A stretch of 64,000 nucleotides of DNA from Shewanella benthica. GTDB lineage: Bacteria; Pseudomonadota; Gammaproteobacteria; Enterobacterales; Shewanellaceae. Both the position numbers and the translations under genes were made by a program. Location of the stretch: positions 36,530 to 100,529 of the forward strand of contig JAKVHY010000026.1 of NCBI GenBank assembly GCA_023284085.1, given 5' to 3'. Below the pieces are notes generated by a model. It saw only the letters and a list, made by a program, of their open reading frames with translations, was not told the DNA's origin and searched no databases. Below are positions 36,913 through 43,899 of the stretch, in pieces; positions within the stretch are counted from its first letter, which is position 1; every line of letters begins with the position of its first letter.

Positions 36913-37537
36913 ATTCACTTTCGGATCTAAACTGGGCAAGCCTTCGAATGAAGGCTGATGACATTTTTACCTTGGCTCATTTTGTTTTGGTCGTTACTTT
37001 TCGTCATTCCGGCAGATCTTTTGAGCCGGAATCCAGTGACCTTTGCTGTTGGAATATATAATTGAAGGTCATAACTTCATGGTTACCTAACACTGGGGGC
37101 ACTTACAGCGGGTGCTGTGCATGGTCTTGTAGTTCCAGACTGACATACGACATTACCCATCTGATCCACAAGGTCTTAAGCCATCCAGACACTTTAAAGA
37201 CATTCCCCATATCCCTATGGGTCAGTGTGGGGAATGCCTGAGTGAACTCTGGAGTATCGCCGGCCCTATCGGTCAGATGCCTAGGAACGACCTTTATGTT
37301 CTTTTTCTCTCCCATGGTTAAATATTTTTAGCTTACACTGACCCCACTTGTTATTTTTGCTATCAAGAAGCGCTTCGCTTAGACGTGAATTGTTCCCCCA
37401 TTAAAGGCAGTCGCTTCACCAGTTTTCTTCCATTTAAGGAAGGTTTATTTGGGTGGTTCTATTTATTCTAAAAACTACTTGCTCACTCAGCATTTATGTT
37501 AGGGTTACTACTTACTTATAAGCAACAAACGGACAAC
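36913..37537. other. Intergenic region with Shewanella-type repeat and an unrecognised ORF
   Basis: About 625 bp. It holds the attccggc inverted repeat at 37006-37032. From 37083 to 37345 it holds a block with a minus-strand frame of 70 codons (37103-37315, starting ATGGGAGAG, rich in basic and Trp residues). I do not recognise that frame; the terminal 'agcttacactgacccca' is reminiscent of mobile-element flanks, but no transposase is evident. Treat the frame as doubtful. Confidence 0.4.
37001..37040. repeat. Inverted repeat 'attccggc...gccggaat' (dispersed Shewanella-type element)
   Basis: Perfect 8-bp arms at 37006-37013 and 37025-37032 separated by 11 bases, with flanks cgtc / ccag. Similar elements are common between Shewanella genes; only one is visible in this window. 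Confidence 0.65.
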
Positions 37538-39217
37538 ATGAAAACCAACTTTGTCTCGGCATCAATCTTGTTCTGGCTGGCTTTTCTTACCTCTTTTTCG
37601 AGCTTAGCTGAGTTTGAAGCACAGCTGACAAACACCACAGATATAGTCATTCAAGACACTGAAATTTGGCGTAAAATCAACAACAAGCCAGACTCACCTC
37701 CAGCATCGCTTGAAGCGCTCAAATATTTATATCGCTCATCACCCCCCATAAAAACCTCATTGGTTAACCAGTCAGGTGCCTATGTTGCCCGACTTAAGCT
37801 CAATAACCAGACTAATGAGCATGCTAGCTGGTTTGTCAGAATCAATGCTAATTTTGTCGATCAGGGTCTTGGCTTCTGGGAGTCTGTGCAATACCTAAAA
37901 AATGGTGTCATTAACTTTTCACAACATGGGGATATCAATACCCCTAAGCTAATGCATACTCAGGCTTTTGGATTACCTTTAAGTCAGCAAGAAAGTGGTT
38001 ACCTTTGGCTTTATATTGACGCTGAGCATTACGCGCTACCACTATCGGTAGATATCATGAACAGCACCAGTTTTTACCACAAGCAATTTATCACCAACGC
38101 GGTAACACTCTTTTCTATTGCCACCATGCTCACGCTGGCCGCCATTGCTTTAATCCTGTATGTCAAAACACGTTTAACAGTCACACTTGCCTGTTCGGCT
38201 TATATTGGGTTACATGGCTTAGGTTGGGCTGCGGCCTCTGGATTAATCGATGATATGTTTAACATCCAGAGTATCAATACCAGTTATCTTGGCATCATGA
38301 TATTTCCTTTTGCCATCGCTTCGGCTAGTCAATTTACTAAGTTATTATTTAACTTTGACTCTCTACACAAGCGTCTAGCAAAACTCTTTAATGGGCTGTC
38401 TATCATTTGCCTGATTGCAGGCTTAATCTTACCACTGCTAAGCTTTTCAATCTCATTTGCTATTTCCCATATCATCGCACTAATCTGGGTGCCACTTGCT
38501 ATTGTCATCGGCGTTAAAATGCTGACCTATAGTGATTTTAGAGCCAAATACTATCTACTAGGTAACCTTCTTTACGGCCTATCCATGTTTTACTATATCT
38601 TGTCTCATAGCGACCTATTAACGGGACAACAACATGCTGAGCTTATCGTTATGCTAGCCTTAACCAGCGATTGTTTTTGTATACTGCTCTCCCTAGCGGC
38701 TTGGTTACAACAAAAAAAGCAAGATTACTCCCACACCTATTATCAAGCCCGAATCGATCCCTTAACGCATATAGGTAACCGTTACGCCCTGAGCGAAGCC
38801 TTAACCCAAGTCGATGACAAGTACATTATTACCTTTATCGATTACGACGGAATTAAGCAGGTTAACGATAAACTCGGTCACAATCAGGGCGATGCCTTGT
38901 TACGCTATGGGGCTAAAACCATGGCTAATGCCCTTGATAGTAAAGGGGAAGTATTTCGTACCGGCGGTGATGAATTTGTTTGGTTACTCAACAGCCAATC
39001 ATTTAGCAATTTGCCATCAGCGGTAAAGGAAATTGAGCAGATGATGGCTCTATGTCAAAATGCATTACAGTCGAAATGGCCACAGTCTGGGATTAGCTAT
39101 GGGATCGCACACGCTCAGGAAAGCAGCAATCAATCTGAATGCCTCGCCCTCGCCGATGAACGTATGTACCAACACAAGCGCAGTAAATATCAGCGCCCGG
39201 TAGTTGAAGATGTCTAA
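37538..39217 (+). CDS. 7TM-DISM diguanylate cyclase (GGDEF)
   Basis: Membrane protein of 559 aa. A signal peptide (residues 1-24, ending LAE), an extracytoplasmic 7TMR-DISMED2-like beta domain (~30-170), about seven membrane helices (~190-390), and a C-terminal GGDEF domain (~405-555). The active-site motif GGDEF is intact, so it should make cyclic-di-GMP. The RxxD inhibitory site that normally precedes GGDEF by five residues is absent (the stretch reads ALDSKGEVFRT). The open frame reaches 37496, but ATG at 37538 begins the signal peptide. The sensed ligand is unknown. Confidence 0.92.
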   Translation: MKTNFVSASILFWLAFLTSFSSLAEFEAQLTNTTDIVIQDTEIWRKINNKPDSPPASLEALKYLYRSSPPIKTSLVNQSGAYVARLKLNNQTNEHASWFVRINANFVDQGLGFWESVQYLKNGVINFSQHGDINTPKLMHTQAFGLPLSQQESGYLWLYIDAEHYALPLSVDIMNSTSFYHKQFITNAVTLFSIATMLTLAAIALILYVKTRLTVTLACSAYIGLHGLGWAAASGLIDDMFNIQSINTSYLGIMIFPFAIASASQFTKLLFNFDSLHKRLAKLFNGLSIICLIAGLILPLLSFSISFAISHIIALIWVPLAIVIGVKMLTYSDFRAKYYLLGNLLYGLSMFYYILSHSDLLTGQQHAELIVMLALTSDCFCILLSLAAWLQQKKQDYSHTYYQARIDPLTHIGNRYALSEALTQVDDKYIITFIDYDGIKQVNDKLGHNQGDALLRYGAKTMANALDSKGEVFRTGGDEFVWLLNSQSFSNLPSAVKEIEQMMALCQNALQSKWPQSGISYGIAHAQESSNQSECLALADERMYQHKRSKYQRPVVEDV

Positions 39218-39329
39218 ACACCATGGAGCAAAGGGATCAGAACTAATTAGGGATTTCTGATAATTTAAGATAGTTTTTATAATCAATGTCAGGTTAACCA
39301 GACCCAATGCTCTAACTGATTTCAGTCCA

Positions 39330-39425
39330 AAGACGAGTTACAAAACCCTCAAGCCCAATGGCCTTCCAACACTCGCTTCTATCGACACATTTATTGAAGG
39401 TAAACCTTTATTTATCACTGGATAG
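39330..39425 (+). other. Coding-like stretch, possibly a gene-end remnant
   Basis: A frame of 31 codons ending in TAG with protein-like composition (GLPTLASIDTFIEGKPLFITG type). It has no start codon, ribosome site or family that I recognise. It could be the decayed 3' end of a lost gene. Confidence 0.3.
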
Positions 39426-39466
39426 ATTAAGAATTTGAGCATCATTACTCACTTGAGTGCTCATAC

Positions 39467-40165
39467 TCATGCTGAAAAGAGTGCTTTTTTAACCGCAGCT
39501 TCTGAGTGTATAGCCGTCGTATCATACAAGGGAACCTGGGTATCTTGCTGGCCAATTAATAGTGCAATCTCGGTGCAACCTAAAATCACCGCTTGTGCGC
39601 CCTGAACATAAAGGCTTTCAATGATCTTCAGGTAAGACTGGCGAGATTGTGGATTCACCTTGCCAAGGCATAGCTCCTCATAGATAACCCGATGAACAAT
39701 CTCTCTATCTTGAGGCTTGGGAGTTAACACCTCGATACCATACTTATCGGTCAAACGCCCCTTATAAAAGTCCTGCTCCATGGTAAATTTTGTGCCCAGT
39801 AGCCCAACTGTTTTGATCCCATCCTCAATAAGCTTATGGGCAGTAGCATCGGCGATATGCAGCAGTGGGATCTCAACAGCTTGCTCCACTTTTTCAGCCA
39901 CCTTGTGCATGGTGTTGGTACAGATCATGAAAAAATCTGCCCCCGCGGCTTCAACAGAGCGCGCTGCGTCGGCGAGTATCTCGGCGGTTTCATCCCACTC
40001 CCCAGTGTGTTGCAGGCGTTCAATCTCGGCAAAATCGACGCTATAGAGGGCTATTTTGGCCGAATGTAATCCACCGAGTTCACGCTTTATGCCTTGGTTT
40101 AATGCCTGATAATAACTGGCCGTAGACTCCCAGCTCATGCCGCCTATCATTCCTATGGTTTTCAC
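39467..40165 (-). CDS. Aspartate/glutamate racemase-family protein
   Basis: Cofactor-independent racemase fold of 232 aa. Both catalytic cysteines are visible: Cys in MICTNTMHK and Cys in ILGCTEIALL. The N-terminal GMIGGMSWESTA is the family signature. YgeA-type members racemise amino acids broadly; actual substrate unknown. The gene lies downstream of the TetR gene on the same strand, about 100 bp apart. Confidence 0.92.
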   Translation of the reverse strand: MKTIGMIGGMSWESTASYYQALNQGIKRELGGLHSAKIALYSVDFAEIERLQHTGEWDETAEILADAARSVEAAGADFFMICTNTMHKVAEKVEQAVEIPLLHIADATAHKLIEDGIKTVGLLGTKFTMEQDFYKGRLTDKYGIEVLTPKPQDREIVHRVIYEELCLGKVNPQSRQSYLKIIESLYVQGAQAVILGCTEIALLIGQQDTQVPLYDTTAIHSEAAVKKALFSA

Positions 40166-40267
40166 ACTCTCTCCTTGAATAATTTTTCGTCGCTAAGCTG
40201 GCTGAATATAAACTACTAACCTTTGCCTTCTCTCTACGTTTATTAGCGTGTATCACAGTCAGCAGGA

Positions 40268-40861
40268 TCACCACACCTTCACGGCGACGTGGACGGCCTG
40301 AGTGAGGTCATCGAGTGTTTTCCCCGAGCGAGCAAGTACGGCCGAGCCATGAATAAAGGTCATGATGTAATTGACGTTGGCCTCAACGTCGAAATCCAGA
40401 TCCAGATTGCCTTGAGATTTTTCTTTATTAAAAAATTCGGTCAGGAAAACTTGATGAGAGCCTTGGATCTTTAATATGGCATCCATGGCACTCTGGGGCA
40501 TATCGTGACTGGCAGATTCCGCGGCGCACAGAGAAACAAAACAGCCCTTTGGCAGGGATACATCACAATGCATCTCTACCACAGACAAGAGGTAATTTAA
40601 CAGACGCTGCTTGATACTGAGATCTTGCTGTTGCAACTTTGCAATATGAGGTGTGGCATATTTGGCCAGATAATGCTCTGTGGCAGTAACAAACAGCTGC
40701 TCTTTATTGCCGAACGCCGAATACAGGCTAGGTTTGTTGATCCCCATGCTCAGAGTCAAATCTGTCATGGACGCCCCTACGAAGCCTTTCTGCCAAAATA
40801 CTAAGGTTGCCTGTTCTAAGGCAGCATAAATATCGAAGTTACGTTTTCTACCGGAAGCCAT
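40268..40861 (-). CDS. TetR/AcrR-family repressor
   Basis: 197-aa repressor. N-terminal helix-turn-helix at residues ~25-47 (FVGASMTDLTLSMGINKPSLYSAFGNKEQLF), C-terminal ligand domain of the TetR_C-like type. Two perfect palindromes lie between it and the divergent SDR gene (separate entries), a strong sign that it represses both promoters. Confidence 0.95.
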   Translation of the reverse strand: MASGRKRNFDIYAALEQATLVFWQKGFVGASMTDLTLSMGINKPSLYSAFGNKEQLFVTATEHYLAKYATPHIAKLQQQDLSIKQRLLNYLLSVVEMHCDVSLPKGCFVSLCAAESASHDMPQSAMDAILKIQGSHQVFLTEFFNKEKSQGNLDLDFDVEANVNYIMTFIHGSAVLARSGKTLDDLTQAVHVAVKVW

Positions 40862-40916
40862 ATCTGCCTCTGCTCACTTATATATATAAAAATCATCTTG
40901 GTTCTTGACAATATTG

Positions 40917-40928
40917 TACCGATCGGTA
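40917..40928. promoter_or_regulatory. TetR operator, copy 1
   Basis: Perfect palindrome TACCGATCGGTA between the divergent TetR and SDR genes. Confidence 0.85.
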
Positions 40929-40943
40929 AATATAATTTCAACC

Positions 40944-40957
40944 GTACCGATCGGTAC
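40944..40957. promoter_or_regulatory. TetR operator, copy 2
   Basis: Perfect palindrome GTACCGATCGGTAC, the same core as copy 1; core centres are 28 bp apart. The pair fits two TetR dimers on successive turns of DNA. Confidence 0.87.
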
Positions 40958-40992
40958 AAATAAGAGTTCCAATTAAGCACAAGGAAAGGAAG

Positions 40993-41742
40993 ATGAAGAT
41001 GAGTTTTGATATAGCGAATAAAGTGGCACTGGTTACTGGCGCGAATCGTGGCATAGGCAAGTCCATCGTTGAGTCATTTCTGGCTCACGGCGCGAAGAAA
41101 GTCTATCTTGCGGTGCGCGATCTTGATTCGACTAACGAGCTAGTGAAACAATATGCCGATAAGGTTTCACCTCTGCTGATCGATGTGTCTAAACCTGAGT
41201 CTATTGTGGCTGCGGCGAAACTTGCTACAGATGTACAGGTCGTGGTGAATAACGCCGGTGTGTTGAAAATTGCCGCACCGCTAGATGAACATGCAGAAGC
41301 ATCATTAACCGAAGAGCTCAACATAAATGCCTTCGGGCTGCTGCGCATGGCTCAGGCATTTACCCCGATACTCGAGAAGAATGGTTCTGGCGCCCTGGTG
41401 CAACTCAACTCGGTGGCTTCCATTAAAAACTTTGGCGCGCTCACCACCTATTCAGCCTCGAAAGCGGCTGCATACTCGATTACCCAAGGCTTAAAAGAGA
41501 GTCTGGCGCCGAAAGGAATTACGGTATTGAGTGTCCACCCCGGTCCTATCAATACCGATATGGCGGCACAAGGTGGCATGACAGAAATAGCCGAGCCCAC
41601 CAGTGTGGTGGCCGAAGGAATAGTGACCTCCCTAAAAGCTGGAGACTTTCATCTCTTTCCCGATGCCATGGCCAGAGACTTTCAAGCTGCCTACCAAAGC
41701 TATGCCGATAACATCATTGAAGCCGAGTTGGTTGAAGCCTAA
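40993..41742 (+). CDS. Short-chain dehydrogenase/reductase (SDR)
   Basis: NAD(P)-dependent oxidoreductase of 249 aa. Cofactor motif TGANRGIG near residue 14-21, NNAG motif (VVNNAGVLK) and the active-site Tyr-Lys in TYSASKAAA are present. Start at 40993 or 40999 (both behind AAGGAAAGGA). It is divergent from and probably repressed by the TetR protein through the two operators. The substrate is unknown; the arrangement resembles TetR-controlled SDR genes for electrophile detoxification. Confidence 0.93.
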   Translation: MKMSFDIANKVALVTGANRGIGKSIVESFLAHGAKKVYLAVRDLDSTNELVKQYADKVSPLLIDVSKPESIVAAAKLATDVQVVVNNAGVLKIAAPLDEHAEASLTEELNINAFGLLRMAQAFTPILEKNGSGALVQLNSVASIKNFGALTTYSASKAAAYSITQGLKESLAPKGITVLSVHPGPINTDMAAQGGMTEIAEPTSVVAEGIVTSLKAGDFHLFPDAMARDFQAAYQSYADNIIEAELVEA

Positions 41743-41799
41743 GTCGTTCAGGTAATTGTGCTGGCAAACTAGCCAGCAGCATAAACTGGCAGCAAATAA

Positions 41800-41840
41800 A
41801 AAGGGCTATTGATGAGTCATTCTCTCAACAATAGCCCTTA
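41800..41840 (-). terminator. Terminator of the DUF1566 operon
   Basis: Inverted repeat aagggctattg / caatagccctt with a 17-base loop; the T-run follows on the minus strand. It ends the leftward heme-locus transcript and may also serve the SDR gene. Confidence 0.75.
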
Positions 41841-41879
41841 TGTTTACCCTAGACTCGGTATTTACCGAGCAAGCTAGCC

Positions 41880-42449
41880 TTATTCAGGATCGGCGACCAA
41901 GAGCACGCCGCGGGCATAATCCACGACCGAGGTACTGGCCACAACAGCGCCGGCGGTAACATCTAAATTCATTATTCCTTCGTCGGCAATGACCGGAGTG
42001 GATGACCACAAGTAGGAGTAACCGCCCTCAGCCTGAGCAATCGCATCGACATTAGGGAAGATCACACTGTTCATCGCAGGATGCACGCAGCGCTGCTCAC
42101 GGATAGAAACCAGCTCTTTGATGTTAGGCACGCGCCAATTTGTCTTATCAGCGAAGTGATACAGCTTATTTGCCTCGTTAGTTCTGGCGTTATCGGCCGC
42201 TTGCAGCGCTCCTTGCCAGAAGACAGTCACAGGCATGCCGTCACAATATTTAGTCTCATTGTTCCAGGTTTGGCCTACAGAGCAACGCATCCAAATCAGT
42301 TTAGTGGCTTGATCTGTCACCGTACCGTCATTGTTATCGATAAATCTTGCGGTCGGTGTGGTCGCGTCGAAACTCATTTCACAGGCTTGCTCTACTGCCG
42401 TCGCAGAAAAACTCAGGGTTATCGCCGCCGCTAATAGTAATTTATTCAT
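41880..42449 (-). CDS. DUF1566 (Lcl-domain) exported protein
   Basis: 189-aa secreted protein: signal peptide to residue ~18 (SATA), then one DUF1566/Lcl C-terminal-type domain. The typical elements are FIDNNDGTVTDQATKLIWMRC, TNWRVPNIKELVSI and YLWSSTP. Domain function is not established; related Lcl domains occur in surface adhesins. It is the last gene of the leftward run (18 bp after the preceding gene) whose first gene carries a Fur-box-like site. Confidence 0.85.
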   Translation of the reverse strand: MNKLLLAAAITLSFSATAVEQACEMSFDATTPTARFIDNNDGTVTDQATKLIWMRCSVGQTWNNETKYCDGMPVTVFWQGALQAADNARTNEANKLYHFADKTNWRVPNIKELVSIREQRCVHPAMNSVIFPNVDAIAQAEGGYSYLWSSTPVIADEGIMNLDVTAGAVVASTSVVDYARGVLLVADPE

Positions 42450-42467
42450 TATATTTCCCTAATTCTC

Positions 42468-43895
42468 TTATTTAACACCGACAAGACGGACTGGCAAGGC
42501 TGATGGATAATCACAATCATCTTTAGTGACACAGTATGAGTAAGACGTTGTGGCCCCCATATACCAGCGGTTAAAACCTAAGGTCCACATGTAGGCAGAC
42601 TGATCCATCGAGGCATAATTTTCTACCGAAGGCGTACTGGTCCAGTAATCGTTATCCGCTGTATTGGGGAAGAACTTGATGTCGACAGCCATCTGCACAT
42701 CATCACTACCTGAATCGGTAGAGGCGAAGTTGACCAGGCTGTATAGCTGATCGAAGCTAGGTAATTGCCAATCTTTAACGCCACACAAACCTTGTTGTTC
42801 ATCTAGCTCATTTAGATGAGTCTGGTATTGCGCCGTGGTGCAGATACCGCTGGCATCATCACAGCTGGCCTCACTCACCTCACCTTCGATAACGGCTCTA
42901 TCATCCTTGATGTAAACCAGTAGATGATCTTTATCTTGAACACCTGTGCCATCGGCGGTTTTATTCTCCCAAATAAGCCCTGTATTTAGATCTTTAACAC
43001 AGCTCCACAGCTGAGCATCGGCGGCCAACACCTCGCCCTTAGCATCGAGTTTCTGATAACTGAAACCGGCAGCACCGTCACTGTTATCATTATTGGTTTT
43101 ATCCAGACCATAGTCGGCATCTTGTCCGGCAAACTGCTCATCTCGGTTTTCAACGGCGAATGAACTGCCATCGGCAAACAAGGTGATCCCGGTGTCTGTC
43201 ATGGGATAAGCCGAATTTAGCTGACTTGCGTAACCTACGATATCTTCAGCAAAACCAGTTATCTCTTCGTCAGTCATGCCAGCCCAGGAAGCCAGATGCT
43301 GACTCATTGCAGCCAATAGAGCCGGTGACTGAACCGCCTTAGCGCCTATCGCTTGCCACATGGTGTCAAATTTAGGATTAAAATCGGTCAATGCATCTTG
43401 ATGCAGTAACAAGCTAGCATCAGTTGGCAACTCAAGCGTAAACTGCTTGTTTAGACTTGCTGCTATCGAAGCTAATGCCTTCACTTGTGTCATGCCATTA
43501 AGCATAAGACCGGACACCATGCTGGAAACCGGATTGAGTGTCACCTCACTCTTGTCGGCGATGGCCGCAGATGCAAGGTAGCGCATCATGGGCTTATCAC
43601 TGCCGGCATTTTGGCTCTGCACTATGTAGTAACTATTGAGCACAGCAACATCTTCGCTGCTCAGCGTCGCGACACCGGCCGTCATATCGGCCTGGGTTTC
43701 ACCCGCATCACAGACGAAATTCTGGTTACCATCGGCGCAGACCAGACCATCGATACTGGCATCGGCAGCAAAGCTCACGCTATAAACCTTAGCAGGTTCA
43801 ATAGTCGGTGTAGTGGTCGAATCATCGCTCGAGCCACAGGCGGTTAATCCGGCACAAACCAGTGCGAGATAGAGAGGGCTTAGGGTTTTGTTCAT
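42468..43895 (-). CDS. DUF1566 (Lcl-domain) lipoprotein
   Basis: 475-aa protein with a lipobox (LTACGSSDD, Cys near residue 20), a middle of about 220 residues without recognised domain, and a C-terminal DUF1566 domain (from ~300: LNTGLIWENKTADG, KDWQLPSFDQLYSLV, DNDYWTSTPS). The ATG at 43895 is preferred over 43919 because it follows GGAG and gives a normal lipoprotein signal. It starts 4 bp after the protease gene stop. Expected to be an envelope or surface-anchored partner of the protease and receptor; the role is unknown. Confidence 0.85.
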   Translation of the reverse strand: MNKTLSPLYLALVCAGLTACGSSDDSTTTPTIEPAKVYSVSFAADASIDGLVCADGNQNFVCDAGETQADMTAGVATLSSEDVAVLNSYYIVQSQNAGSDKPMMRYLASAAIADKSEVTLNPVSSMVSGLMLNGMTQVKALASIAASLNKQFTLELPTDASLLLHQDALTDFNPKFDTMWQAIGAKAVQSPALLAAMSQHLASWAGMTDEEITGFAEDIVGYASQLNSAYPMTDTGITLFADGSSFAVENRDEQFAGQDADYGLDKTNNDNSDGAAGFSYQKLDAKGEVLAADAQLWSCVKDLNTGLIWENKTADGTGVQDKDHLLVYIKDDRAVIEGEVSEASCDDASGICTTAQYQTHLNELDEQQGLCGVKDWQLPSFDQLYSLVNFASTDSGSDDVQMAVDIKFFPNTADNDYWTSTPSVENYASMDQSAYMWTLGFNRWYMGATTSYSYCVTKDDCDYPSALPVRLVGVK

Positions 43896-43899
43896 GGTA

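Noticed and set aside
37103..37315. 70-codon minus-strand frame as a real gene
   Set aside because: No ribosome site, no family I recognise, and it sits beside repeats; kept only as a doubtful frame within the intergenic entry.
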